DNA of 64,000 nucleotides from Arthrobacter sp. B0490 (GTDB lineage: Bacteria; Actinomycetota; Actinomycetes; Actinomycetales; Micrococcaceae): the NCBI RefSeq assembly GCF_002929355.1, contig NZ_PJIR01000011.1, forward strand, positions 21,606 through 85,605. Reading direction: 5' to 3'. The translations under genes were made by a program, and so were the position numbers. The notes beneath the pieces were generated by a model. That model made no database searches. It worked only from the letters and a program-made list of their open reading frames with translations, and was not told where the DNA came from. Below are positions 36,659-45,471 of this stretch, piece after piece. Position 1 is the first letter of the stretch, and every line of letters begins with the position of its first letter.

Positions 36659-37044
36659 GGCCTAGCCACTCTCACGACAGTGGTCTGCGAGGTGTCCTGA
36701 GACCGTCGCGACCAGGTCACGGTCACCGAGATGCTGGAGTCGTGCACCTCCACGGACACGTCCGTGACGTCCACGAGGTCCGCGAGCCATTGCTGCAACG
36801 AGCTTTGAATCATGAGCTGGGCGGCTGATGCAACCTCCGGACCCAGGGGAGCGAACAGCATGTGGGCGACGCCGGCACCGAAACGAGGTCGGTTGATCCT
36901 TTCTCCCGGGTTGGTGCACAGGACCTGCGTGATCAATGTGCGCAAGTGGTCGTCCCAATCCACCGTGGCCGTGGCACCGTGATGGTCAATCCGGAACGGG
37001 ACGGCGGGCGACCCGGATTTGGTCAGTCTCCGTTCGATGCTCAT
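36655..37044 (-). CDS. eCIS gp25-like baseplate protein (Afp9-like)
   Basis: A 129-aa protein in the gp25 family: VDWDDHLRTLITQVLCTNPGERINRPRFGAG contains the conserved NPGER followed by a Phe-Gly turn, and the C-terminal half has VTDVSVEVHDSSISVTVTW. gp25 starts sheath polymerisation on the baseplate. It overlaps both neighbours by four bases. Confidence 0.9.
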   Translation of the reverse strand: MSIERRLTKSGSPAVPFRIDHHGATATVDWDDHLRTLITQVLCTNPGERINRPRFGAGVAHMLFAPLGPEVASAAQLMIQSSLQQWLADLVDVTDVSVEVHDSSISVTVTWSRRSQDTSQTTVVRVARP

Positions 37045-37376
37045 GAGGCCACTGCCTTCGTCTGAGTGCTTGTTACGGACGGAGGACCCTGCGGGATCCG
37101 CTCAGCGCTAAGGCACAGGCCGCTTCCGGTGGCCACGACCGCGGGACTGCCGCCTACCAATACTCGGGTGGCTGCCACGATCCACTGGATGTTGACGCAA
37201 GGCTGGGGCTTAGTGCCCGCCGTGAAGGCGCAACCGGCTACCGTGAAGCTGTCAGCCATGGTGGCCAAGGGGGAGCCATTTGCCAGGACCCGGGTGTTGG
37301 AGCTGATGATCGACATCTGGCCGCCGTGCGGACACTGCCCGCCGGCACCAACCTGAACAGCGAGCCCGGACATCAT
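37041..37376 (-). CDS. eCIS PAAR-like spike tip protein (Afp10-like)
   Basis: A 111-aa protein, Gly-rich with alternating short strands: GGQCPHGGQMSII, TRVLANGSPLATMADSFTVAGCAF, TRVLVGGSPAVVATGSGLC. This is the repeated layout of PAAR/DUF4280-like proteins that cap the spike, and the Cys and His residues (C, H in the early block, and C in AGCAF and PQPC) may hold a metal at the tip. It lies directly after the spike gene, as usual, with a four-base overlap. Confidence 0.8.
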   Translation of the reverse strand: MMSGLAVQVGAGGQCPHGGQMSIISSNTRVLANGSPLATMADSFTVAGCAFTAGTKPQPCVNIQWIVAATRVLVGGSPAVVATGSGLCLSAERIPQGPPSVTSTQTKAVAS

Positions 37377-37879
37377 GTCACCACCAGGGCGTTGTTGTTG
37401 ATCATGACCGACGCTCCCTGCAGCGCGATCGATGCGGTGCCGTTCGTGATGGTAATTCCTGTGTCGTTGATGGTGATCGTGCCGCCGGAGTTGGATTTCA
37501 GGAGGATTCCGCCTGCCGGCCCAGGGGCGTCGCTGATCATGATCGTGTTCTGTCCCGACGTCTGAATCACCACGTGACTGATCGGTGCCGGGGTGCCCGT
37601 CGCCAACGACGGGGCCTCCGAGGTGTCACCCCAGCGGCAGCCGGCCCAAATGGGCCGATTGGGATCCCCCTGTTCGTACTCCACCCACACGCTCGCCCCG
37701 ATGTCCGGCACGCACCACATTCCAGCCTGTCGGCCAGCGAACGGTATGCAGGGCTCAGCCCAATCGGTGATGTTGTCCGGTGCCACGTCGGACACGCTGA
37801 CCTGGATGCGTCCTCGCCCGGTGGTGTCGGCATTGCTGACGACCACACCACGGAACTTGCCATAGTAAGGACTGCTCAT
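37373..37879 (-). CDS. eCIS VgrG/gp5-like spike protein (OB fold and beta-helix)
   Basis: A 168-aa protein. The N-terminal OB-fold domain contains GRIQVSVSDVAPDN, followed by MWCVPDIGASVWVEYEQGDPNRPIWAGCRWG, which is the gp5/VgrG signature with the D-x-x-x-PxWxG turn. The C-terminal 70 residues are a short beta-prism repeat (TIMISDAPGPAGGILLKSNSGGTITINDTG). It would trimerise under the hub. ATG 37879 is preceded by GGAGGTCC. In Afp-type systems hub and spike are one protein (Afp8); here they are two genes. Confidence 0.85.
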   Translation of the reverse strand: MSSPYYGKFRGVVVSNADTTGRGRIQVSVSDVAPDNITDWAEPCIPFAGRQAGMWCVPDIGASVWVEYEQGDPNRPIWAGCRWGDTSEAPSLATGTPAPISHVVIQTSGQNTIMISDAPGPAGGILLKSNSGGTITINDTGITITNGTASIALQGASVMINNNALVVT

Positions 37880-37898
37880 CGGGGACCTCCTAGGATTC

Positions 37899-39023
37899 TC
37901 ATGGCACCACCATTGGAACCAGAGGGACCAACCCGTTGCGGGACAACGAGAAGTTCTGGGTGTATTCCCCTGGCTTGAGGTTGTGGGTCACGCTCTTGAC
38001 GTAATAGAGACCGTCGTACGCCGGACCGGTCCCGCGGACGCCGACCAGTCGCCGCGGCAGGAGTACTCGTCCGTAGCGCAGGACGTTGAGTTGGCCCGAT
38101 CCGGTCACCGCGTCGGCAGATTCGGCCACGGCCGCCAAGCCCTTGGCCATGGCCGAGATAGGGCTGAGTTTCGCAGCTCCCTCGAGGGGCTTGGTTCTCA
38201 TAGAGGGTGCTTGGCGGGCAGCCAGCGGCGGCGCGAGGATGCTGATGTCGGGTACCGGCACCGAGACCGTGATCCTGGTCCTGGGCTCCTGGATCGTCAC
38301 AGTGACCTGAGTTCTTTGCAGTCCGTCGAAGCTGAAGCTCAAGGCCTCGACGTTGGTGGTCCCCTCCATATCGACGTTGAGGGCCGGCTGCGGCACGCCG
38401 ATGCGAATTTCCGGCCCCCAATAGGCTCGGCTGCTGCCCGGCAGCGGCCCGGGATCTAGGTAGAACACGTAGCCGTTGTCCTTCGCCAGCTTTCTGATCA
38501 TCTCCAGGTCGCTTCCCTCCTGCCCTCGGGTGTGGTCGATGGGGTTCGGAACGTCGGAGAAGACCTCCGGCACCAGCACCGGAATGATCCCGTACCGTGC
38601 ATAGTCCTTCAGTAACCAACCGACGACACCCACGGCGGGCATCGGGGGGAATGGCCGTCCCCGGCGGTCCTCGGTCTCCATGAGGACTGTCAGGTCCTCG
38701 CCCGTCAGGGTGAGGGTGGATTGCCCGAGCTCGCTGGAAAAACCTGCTTCCTGACGCGTGATCACCCCATCCATGAGTACCGTGGGCAGTCCGCTGACTG
38801 TGACTACGATGACGATGCGGATTCCCGGGTCCAAGGCCCCGGCAGGTACCAATTGGGTGGTGACCACTGAGCGTCGGCTCGTCGCCACAGTGATTTGAAA
38901 TCCGCTGCGTTCGCCGGCTGACGTCGTGACTTGAATAGCTTTGACCGCCTGAATCACCTCTGCGGGCAGAGGCACGGGAAGATCGCGCCCGGCCAAAAGG
39001 GTCAAGTGGATACTGTCAATCAT
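37899..39023 (-). CDS. eCIS hub protein, gp27/late control D-like
   Basis: A 374-aa protein with the phage late control D pattern: TLTLTGEDLTVLME, an internal IIPVLVPEVFSDVPNPIDHTRGQEGSDLEMIRKLAKDNGYVFYL, and the C-terminal DGLYYVKSVTHNLKPGEYTQNFSLSRNG block. It forms the trimeric hub between tube and spike. It overlaps the LysM-like gene by four bases, and its stop lies 20 bases before the spike gene start. Confidence 0.85.
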   Translation of the reverse strand: MIDSIHLTLLAGRDLPVPLPAEVIQAVKAIQVTTSAGERSGFQITVATSRRSVVTTQLVPAGALDPGIRIVIVVTVSGLPTVLMDGVITRQEAGFSSELGQSTLTLTGEDLTVLMETEDRRGRPFPPMPAVGVVGWLLKDYARYGIIPVLVPEVFSDVPNPIDHTRGQEGSDLEMIRKLAKDNGYVFYLDPGPLPGSSRAYWGPEIRIGVPQPALNVDMEGTTNVEALSFSFDGLQRTQVTVTIQEPRTRITVSVPVPDISILAPPLAARQAPSMRTKPLEGAAKLSPISAMAKGLAAVAESADAVTGSGQLNVLRYGRVLLPRRLVGVRGTGPAYDGLYYVKSVTHNLKPGEYTQNFSLSRNGLVPLVPMVVP

Positions 39024-39382
39024 GGGGCGCCCCCTTCGGCCGCCGGGATGACAATCACGGCGCCCGGTATCGAGGTGAGTTGGTCGGGGTCCTCGGCGTC
39101 ATTGGCGTCGGCTATGCGCCAGGCCAGTAAAGGATCACCGTAATATTGGTCAGCAAGGAGGTCGGCGCGATCGCCGTCGGTTACCCGCCGTTCGGCGATG
39201 ATCCGCGGAATTTCATCCGTGATAAAACGCCGTGCGAGGTACTGAGTCCGAGTTCCGTCCTCTTCGACGATGGACCTGATCTCGACGTTAGCGTAGCGGC
39301 TGTGTGGAGGAAACCGCAGGGGCGCTGTCTCGCTGGCCGTGCTGGTGCCCGCCCCGGGGATGTTCTGTGGCGGGGCGGTCAT
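39020..39382 (-). CDS. eCIS LysM/gp53-like baseplate protein
   Basis: A 120-aa protein. The core RVTDGDRADLLADQYYGDPLLAWRIADANDAEDPDQLTSIPGAVIVIP has the LysM-like layout of tail assembly proteins such as gp53: D-x-A-D-x-YYG-D-x-x-W-x-IADAN, then PG-x-x-x-xIP. The first 30 residues are Pro/Thr-rich. It is overlapped by four bases on each side. Confidence 0.8.
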   Translation of the reverse strand: MTAPPQNIPGAGTSTASETAPLRFPPHSRYANVEIRSIVEEDGTRTQYLARRFITDEIPRIIAERRVTDGDRADLLADQYYGDPLLAWRIADANDAEDPDQLTSIPGAVIVIPAAEGGAP

Positions 39383-40029
39383 GGGATGCTCCTGATGCCC
39401 AAGGCTGAAAGATCACCAGTAACCGCGGCGGCCAATGCCTCACGTGAACGGTGGTGTGCCATGAAGATGGCTGCACCCCGGTGTCCGCGGGGCAGGTCGT
39501 TGACACCCATGACCCTGAGACTTAGTGAGACGGTGGCCCGCAGGGGGTTGAGCGAGGGATCGAAGGCGTCCTCAGTGACCGAGAATTCGGTGATCCGCAC
39601 TGGAAGAATACGTTTCTCCCCCCAGATGAACAGGGTCAGAGGCGATTCCAGGGGTGCGACTTCCAAGGTGCCGAAAGCTGCTAAGTCGATGCTGCGTTGG
39701 ACGTCGGAGGGGCTGGGATAGAGCGCAGATTCCAGTGCGGCGAGGTCAGCAGCCACGCCCGACCGGATGGCCGTGGGGTTCCCTCGCTCGAGTTGGTCCG
39801 TGGCGTCCAGTTCCGCCTCGAGCTTGATGGTCTCGATAGGCGCACCCCGCAGTCGCAAAGCGTCGAGGCGGTCTCCGGCGTCACCGCTGACGGCCTGAAC
39901 CTGCAATGAACGACTGAGCTGGTCGGGGTTGTACTGCAGAACCACGACGCGTTTGACCTGCGAGGACTTCGGGTCCAAGAACACGAGTCCACCCCGGAGG
40001 GTGCGGGGGGAATTCAGGTTGGGACTCAT
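39379..40029 (-). CDS. eCIS tube initiator / Afp7-like protein
   Basis: A 216-aa protein. The pattern VVVLQYNPDQLSRSLQVQ near the N-terminus, IETIKLEAELDATDQLE, PLTLFIWGEKRILPVRITEFSVTEDAFDPSLNPLRATVSLSLRVM is the CIS tube/Afp7 N-terminal domain, which joins tube to hub; the LysM domain usually fused to it is the following separate gene here. It overlaps the DUF4157 protein gene (stop near 40026) by four bases. Confidence 0.85.
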   Translation of the reverse strand: MSPNLNSPRTLRGGLVFLDPKSSQVKRVVVLQYNPDQLSRSLQVQAVSGDAGDRLDALRLRGAPIETIKLEAELDATDQLERGNPTAIRSGVAADLAALESALYPSPSDVQRSIDLAAFGTLEVAPLESPLTLFIWGEKRILPVRITEFSVTEDAFDPSLNPLRATVSLSLRVMGVNDLPRGHRGAAIFMAHHRSREALAAAVTGDLSALGIRSIP

Positions 40030-43000
40030 GGTGCCGACCTACCTGTTGAAACCCACCTGACGTCTACGAAAATCGGCATCCCAGCACGTTCCTCGGCAAA
40101 TTTCTGAACCCCTTTGAGAATGCCCGAGACCGTGCCCGTTTCGTGGGGTTCCCCTGGGGAGATAATCATCACCACAATCCGGGGGGGGGATGCTGTTCCG
40201 GAACGCTTAACCTCTTTTGCGAATGCACCACCGCTCATTCGCTTTCCGATCTTCCTCAATCGATCGCCGAATTGTTCAATCTTTCTCCCGTGATTTTCCG
40301 CCCATCGCCACGGATCGACTCCCGGCGGGGCGACCTCCGAATAGTTAGAAGGCATTTGTGCTTCCTGAACAACTGTCAGGTTTCGACCCGGGGCCTCAAC
40401 CAGGACCTCCGGACGAGTGCGCCCCCCGTCCCTGGTCCCCTTTTGTATATGAGGTATAACAGTATCGTTCGTTGAAAACCTCTTTCCAGAACTGTTCGAT
40501 TTTTCTTCGCGCTTGCCCGAACCCGCGGACACCACGCTTCCCGTAAACACCACTGAGTCCCTAAAATCTTCAATGTCATACAAAAGTTCTTGGGCGATTT
40601 CTCGAGTCACAAATGCCTCGAATTCCGCTGCATTACTTGAATATCGACCACCCTTCGCGCCGTACTCAGTGGTAATTATCTGATTCACAGTAATCGTTTC
40701 AAACCGTCCGATCACGGTGCTAGTGGTGGACAGAATGTCTCTCGAGACCCTCACCGCCTGATCCAAAATCGGATTTAGTTCCCCGTGGACACTGGGGGTC
40801 GCACTTGAGGTTCTCAGTTTCAGCACTCGCCAGCGATAGCGGGTCTTCAACCACTTCAGGTTCGCCCACCACTGCGCCTTGCCCGCACCTCGGGCGGCAA
40901 GGCGCTGAACTGCTTCACGGGTCCGACGAAAGGCGACCCGAACCCGATCGGCTCTGCGCTGTTCCCGTCTGCGGCTTGGCACAGTATCCGTCCTTCTCCG
41001 GAAACGATGTCGCAATTGCCTAGCGCGCTTTCCCAGTGACACTGCACCCCTTTGTGCTGCCCCCGCGATAGCCGAAGCACCCCGACGGGCTACTCCAGCC
41101 ACCGCGGAAGCACCCCGGCGCACAGTTGCAGCACCACGCCGGACAACTCGGCCCAGCCGTGCAGCCATCGATCGGAGGACACCGCCCACCCGGGAACCGG
41201 CACCACGGAGCCTGACCAGCACGAAATTGGAGACGAAATCGATTACTGCTACGGCGGCGGCACCCACCAGTTGGCCGAAAGGGAGTCCGGCCTGACCGGG
41301 ACGCACGGACCGGAGGAATTCCATGAACCGCCGGAAGGCCGCCAAGATCTGCTGGGACGCGCCCCAGGCGGCCCGCAGGCCGTCCACAATGACGGAGATC
41401 GCGCCGGCGGCCGGGATTAGCATAGCCACGAGCTTCTCGATAAGGATCTGGATAAGGACTCCGGGCAGGGACTCCTTGATGGCCGTCCACGCCATGCCGG
41501 TGATGTCGCGGAAGGACACCCCGCCCTGTCGCAGCACGGCCATGATCGCCGCACCAACCCCGACAATCGCCTCGACCTTCTCCCGAAACCAGGTCTTAAC
41601 GGCCGTGACGAGGGCCGGCCACACGTGGTTGCGGATGCCGTCCATGACACCAGCCGAGAGGTTCCGCAACCAGCCGGCCGGATCCGCTGCGATGTCCCGC
41701 ACGAGGACCAGGAAATCGCCCAGTGCGGCGGCGACGGCCCGAGCAGCGTTGATCGCCGCGGTGACGGCCCCGGCCACCGCATCCACAGCCGCCAAGTAGA
41801 CCCGCTCCAGGACGGACAAAGCCGCATTGAGGGCTTCCCCGAGCAGGTCCAAGAGCCGGGTGACCTCTTTGCTGAGGGCATTGGCCAGCTGATTTACCCG
41901 ATCCGTGGCATCCCTGACGGCCCCTTGGATACCCTTCCTGAACCGCGCCTGGGCCTCCGGGAAGCCTGCGAGGGCAATGTCCCCGGCCGCCGTCAGCGCC
42001 CGACCTCCGGATTCGATGGCTCCGACCACAGCATGGCGGCCCACCTCGATGGCCTTGACCGCCAGTTGCTGGGCCTTGCTGATGGCTGTGTTGACCAACT
42101 GTCGGGCCCGGTCGAAGGTTGCCTTGATGGCATCTTTGATCCGGTTGAAAAAGCTGCGGACCTTGGACGCGACCCAGCTGAAGAATCCGCCGCCGTTGCT
42201 TTCATTCTCCGCTCGACGCCGCTGTTCACGGGCTTCCGCTTCTGCACGACGGCGCTCCTGATTAATGGATGAGTTCCCATCGCGGATTGCGCCGTCGGCT
42301 TCCCTCGCCGCGCTCGTTCGTGCCTGGCTGATGGTCTCTGCGGCGGTCCGCTCGGCGGCGTCCGCCGCAGTCCGGCTCCGCGTCGTCAGATCCTGCTGCT
42401 CGCCTACCCAGTCCGAGCGCAGCCCCCCAACTTCGGCCCGGACCGCGGCCCGAGTTTCGCGTTGGTCGGCCCCATTGGTGATGATCTCTTCGTTGATGGC
42501 CCGGTCGGTGGCCGCCTGTTCCTCCTGCACTGTTGTCTCGTGCTCGGCCCGAGCGGTCGTCAGGTCCTGACGTCCCGATTGCACGGCGGCGGCGAGGCGC
42601 GTGCCGGATTGCTCGGCGACAATGGCGTCGATGGCCGTGGCTTGAGATCCGGTCCCCGTGTCGCCTTTCCCCTGACCGGATGTTCCGCCCTGGCCGTTCC
42701 CCTCCCTTGCCGGAATCGTGGCGGTGAGAGTGTTGTCCGGTACCACCGGGTAGACGTCGTTTTCCCCCATTGGTGCCCGGGCGTCCTCGACGCCTTCTGC
42801 AGCCGTCTCCGTCATGAGTTGCCTCATCTGAGTGGTCTGTTCGCCGATCACTTCGGGCTCCTCGGCCCCGCTCAGGATGAGGCTCGGAACCGGCCCGGCG
42901 TCCATGTTCAACGCCGGGTCCGATGTCGGAAGGGCGGAGACCGCACTCTGGACCCGGGCCACGTCCTCATGGGAGAGGGCGGTGTCGCCGCCGACGATGA

Positions 43001-45197
43001 CGGTACCCACGCCGTCGGTCACTGCGGCTGGAACGGCAGGGGGCGCAGCCGGGGTGGGAGGTTCAGCCCCTGGGCCGCCGGTTGTCTCGGGTAGAGGTGG
43101 TGTGGGCCGTTCCTGTAAGGATGGTAAAGGGGCCGGCGGGAGTGTGGCATCCCGGTCAGCGGGCACACCAGATGGGCGGCGCAGCGAGGGAGGTCGGGCT
43201 TGCAGATCGTCCCCTTTGGCCGAAACCTCGGCGGCCGCGTTGGCCCCGACCGCCGGAAGCGTTGCCGCGAGCATCGTGGCCGGCAGGCCGGCAACGGCGG
43301 ACATCGCTTGGGCAGGTGCCATCCCCGCCATGTCGGGTGGAGTGGGCCGCTGTGGCTCGGGCACGGCGCTTCCCCCGCCTCCTCCACCGCCCGACGGAGG
43401 CCGGGGGTCCGGCAGGCTGACCGCTAGACCCCCGGCCTGCTCTGGGGCAGCGGCTGCCCGTAGCCCCGGGTTTTTTTCGACCTCCTCCAGGCCCAGCGGT
43501 GTCTCCCAAGGCCCAGCGCTATCGATGCCCGCGTCAGGTCTTGTCGTTTGTGGATCGGTAGCAATATCCAGCAGCTGGCCCTCCGGGGCATTCTCGCTTC
43601 CGGATTCAGACGACGCCACCTCCACAGAATGGTTGGCCACCGGTTCCGGTGTTACGGCCTCGGGGGCCACCGCCTGGATCTCGGGCGGAGCCGCACCGGC
43701 CGCTGCTACGGCCGCGACACCATCCGTATCCTCCGCAGTCTGATCCACCGGGTCCTCAATTAGATCGGTGGCCTTATCTTCGAAAATCAATTCCTTGGGT
43801 GTCGCGGCAGTCTTGTCCGCCGCCTTGACCTCTTCACTGCCCGGCATATCCGCTGATGGCGCGGCAGTCTGCTGGCCGACTACGCCTTGTTCTACAAGGT
43901 CCGAGGGCAACAGGTCTTCGGGGACTACCGAGGCTTCCGCCACGCCGCCGACCGGCACGCCTTGGGTTGGCGCGGAGCCTGCGGCGTCCGTAAATACTCC
44001 CGCGCCCCGGGGGATAGCCGGTGAAGCTTCAGGCCCGGTGCCCAGCTGTTTCGAAGCTGTGGTGCCCAATTCTGCTGGGCTGGGGTCCGGTTCGGTTTCT
44101 GCGCCGTTGTCCTGACCATCGACGGAGGGTTTGTCCGTGCCCCATGTCGCGATCGGGTCGACGGCACCCCTGTCCTTAGCGTGGGTGTCCACTTCTTCTA
44201 CGGGGTCGAGGGGTTTGTGCACAGAATCAGCCGCAGGCTCCGCAGTCGTTTCTGCCCCCAGGGCAGTGCGTGTCTTATCCTCCTCGGTCTGCGTGGTCGT
44301 TGCGGTCAATCCAATGGTGTCGTTGCCCAGTTCGGTTTCGGCCCCGGTTTCGGGAGTGGGGGCGGGTTCATGGCTCGGTTCCCGCGTCGTGGTGATCTCG
44401 GCCAGTTGCGCGGCCATGAGCCCGCCCTGCATCTCCACCTCGTCCACGATGGCTGAGCGCAGTTCCCCGTCGACACGATTGAGCAGCGACCGTACCCGGC
44501 CTGAGGCGTCGTTTCCGTCCCGGCGCAGAAGGAGGGTCACCAGGCTGACCAGTCCGGCCTGAGCGCTGAGAACGTCTGGCATTGGGGCGCCGCCGCTTTG
44601 ACGTGTTCGGGACAGTTGGCTGGCCCGTCGCCCTAGTGTCCCTGACTGCAGGAATCCTTCCGTGCGGTCCTTCGACTGGTCCTGCCAGGCTGACGCCCGG
44701 AGCGGAATGCCCGGAAGGGACCTGGCCCGTTCCTCCATGTGCCGGGCGTCGGACTCCTCATCAGTATGACCGGGCGCGGGAATGCTCTCCTGATGAAGGG
44801 CGTGGACGACTTCGTGCGCGATCAAGGCTCGGCCCTGTGCACTGTGCGGGACCCACCGGGTGGGGGCGAGAAACACGTCGTGGCCGTGGGTTACGGCGTC
44901 GGCGTTGAGGGCGTCCGTCAGTTCCGTAGCGCGGTCGTCGGTGTGCAGCCTGATCGTGGACAGATCTATCGCGAACAACGGCGCCAGGATCTTGTGCGTT
45001 TCCGGGTCAAGGACATTTCCGGGTCCCTCGGCCAGTCGCCACCGGGGACCCGGTTGTCGCATGGCGTTCCGGTCACGTCCGGTTATTTTCCCTGGCTGGG
45101 ACCCATGGCCGGTACCGGACGAGAAGGATCGGCGGTGTCCTTGGCGAAGCCCCATGAGGAAATTCCCCTCGCTGCTGCGGTGATCCTGGTCAGGCAT
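40026..45197 (-). CDS. Giant DUF4157, tape-measure-like protein with C-terminal candidate toxin domain
   Basis: A 1723-aa protein. Residues 60-160 are a DUF4157 domain with metalloprotease-like HEVVH (H128, E129, H132). Residues 220-870 are a Pro/Ala/Glu/Thr-rich linker. Residues about 900-1030 are charged coiled coil (QDLTTRSRTAADAAERTAA, READGAIRDG), then residues about 1040-1400 are long amphipathic and hydrophobic helices as in tail tape-measure proteins. Residues 1460-1723 form a different domain, less GC-rich, with RPEVLVEAPGRNLTVVQEAQM and PRIVVMIISPGE; I do not recognise it. No other tape-measure gene is in the operon, so this one may combine tape measure and cargo. A C9 tract (G9 on the plus strand, 40181-40189) lies about 155 bases before the stop. 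The start overlaps the 93-aa gene by eight bases. Confidence 0.8.
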   Translation of the reverse strand: MPDQDHRSSEGNFLMGLRQGHRRSFSSGTGHGSQPGKITGRDRNAMRQPGPRWRLAEGPGNVLDPETHKILAPLFAIDLSTIRLHTDDRATELTDALNADAVTHGHDVFLAPTRWVPHSAQGRALIAHEVVHALHQESIPAPGHTDEESDARHMEERARSLPGIPLRASAWQDQSKDRTEGFLQSGTLGRRASQLSRTRQSGGAPMPDVLSAQAGLVSLVTLLLRRDGNDASGRVRSLLNRVDGELRSAIVDEVEMQGGLMAAQLAEITTTREPSHEPAPTPETGAETELGNDTIGLTATTTQTEEDKTRTALGAETTAEPAADSVHKPLDPVEEVDTHAKDRGAVDPIATWGTDKPSVDGQDNGAETEPDPSPAELGTTASKQLGTGPEASPAIPRGAGVFTDAAGSAPTQGVPVGGVAEASVVPEDLLPSDLVEQGVVGQQTAAPSADMPGSEEVKAADKTAATPKELIFEDKATDLIEDPVDQTAEDTDGVAAVAAAGAAPPEIQAVAPEAVTPEPVANHSVEVASSESGSENAPEGQLLDIATDPQTTRPDAGIDSAGPWETPLGLEEVEKNPGLRAAAAPEQAGGLAVSLPDPRPPSGGGGGGGSAVPEPQRPTPPDMAGMAPAQAMSAVAGLPATMLAATLPAVGANAAAEVSAKGDDLQARPPSLRRPSGVPADRDATLPPAPLPSLQERPTPPLPETTGGPGAEPPTPAAPPAVPAAVTDGVGTVIVGGDTALSHEDVARVQSAVSALPTSDPALNMDAGPVPSLILSGAEEPEVIGEQTTQMRQLMTETAAEGVEDARAPMGENDVYPVVPDNTLTATIPAREGNGQGGTSGQGKGDTGTGSQATAIDAIVAEQSGTRLAAAVQSGRQDLTTARAEHETTVQEEQAATDRAINEEIITNGADQRETRAAVRAEVGGLRSDWVGEQQDLTTRSRTAADAAERTAAETISQARTSAAREADGAIRDGNSSINQERRRAEAEAREQRRRAENESNGGGFFSWVASKVRSFFNRIKDAIKATFDRARQLVNTAISKAQQLAVKAIEVGRHAVVGAIESGGRALTAAGDIALAGFPEAQARFRKGIQGAVRDATDRVNQLANALSKEVTRLLDLLGEALNAALSVLERVYLAAVDAVAGAVTAAINAARAVAAALGDFLVLVRDIAADPAGWLRNLSAGVMDGIRNHVWPALVTAVKTWFREKVEAIVGVGAAIMAVLRQGGVSFRDITGMAWTAIKESLPGVLIQILIEKLVAMLIPAAGAISVIVDGLRAAWGASQQILAAFRRFMEFLRSVRPGQAGLPFGQLVGAAAVAVIDFVSNFVLVRLRGAGSRVGGVLRSMAARLGRVVRRGAATVRRGASAVAGVARRGASAIAGAAQRGAVSLGKRARQLRHRFRRRTDTVPSRRREQRRADRVRVAFRRTREAVQRLAARGAGKAQWWANLKWLKTRYRWRVLKLRTSSATPSVHGELNPILDQAVRVSRDILSTTSTVIGRFETITVNQIITTEYGAKGGRYSSNAAEFEAFVTREIAQELLYDIEDFRDSVVFTGSVVSAGSGKREEKSNSSGKRFSTNDTVIPHIQKGTRDGGRTRPEVLVEAPGRNLTVVQEAQMPSNYSEVAPPGVDPWRWAENHGRKIEQFGDRLRKIGKRMSGGAFAKEVKRSGTASPPRIVVMIISPGEPHETGTVSGILKGVQKFAEERAGMPIFVDVRWVSTGRSAP

Positions 45198-45471
45198 GGT
45201 TCACCTCTGCGGCCAAAGCGTTCAGCAGTTCCATGGCGATGGCCTCCACGGCCTGCACCGGCTGTGAACCCAAGTTCCCGGTGACCTCCCAGGGGCGTCG
45301 TCCCCGGGCGATAACCATGCCACCGCGTTCCGCGAGAATCCGTCGAAGCGTGGAGACAAGGAGTGATTCCATGGCCTCGGCCCGCGGCAGACTACTAGGA
45401 TCGACTGATCCATCGAGGTAAATGACGACCCTGTCGAGGTGCACTCGGATGATAGTAACTGTGGCATTCAT
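45190..45471 (-). CDS. Small eCIS-associated protein of unknown function
   Basis: A 93-aa protein starting MNATVTIIRVHLDRVVIYLD and ending AVEAIAMELLNALAAEVNHA. Two or three strands are followed by helices; no membrane segment. I do not recognise it, but similar small proteins occur beside DUF4157 genes in eCIS loci. The ATG at 45469-45471 overlaps the ATPase stop codon (ATGA), and its own stop is overlapped by the giant gene. It is thus translated with both and might be a chaperone or loading factor for the giant protein; this is inference. Confidence 0.7.
   Translation of the reverse strand: MNATVTIIRVHLDRVVIYLDGSVDPSSLPRAEAMESLLVSTLRRILAERGGMVIARGRRPWEVTGNLGSQPVQAVEAIAMELLNALAAEVNHA

Noticed and set aside
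41000..44900. Long plus-strand open frames opposite the giant protein
   Set aside because: They are GC-rich shadows of the 1723-aa reading frame.
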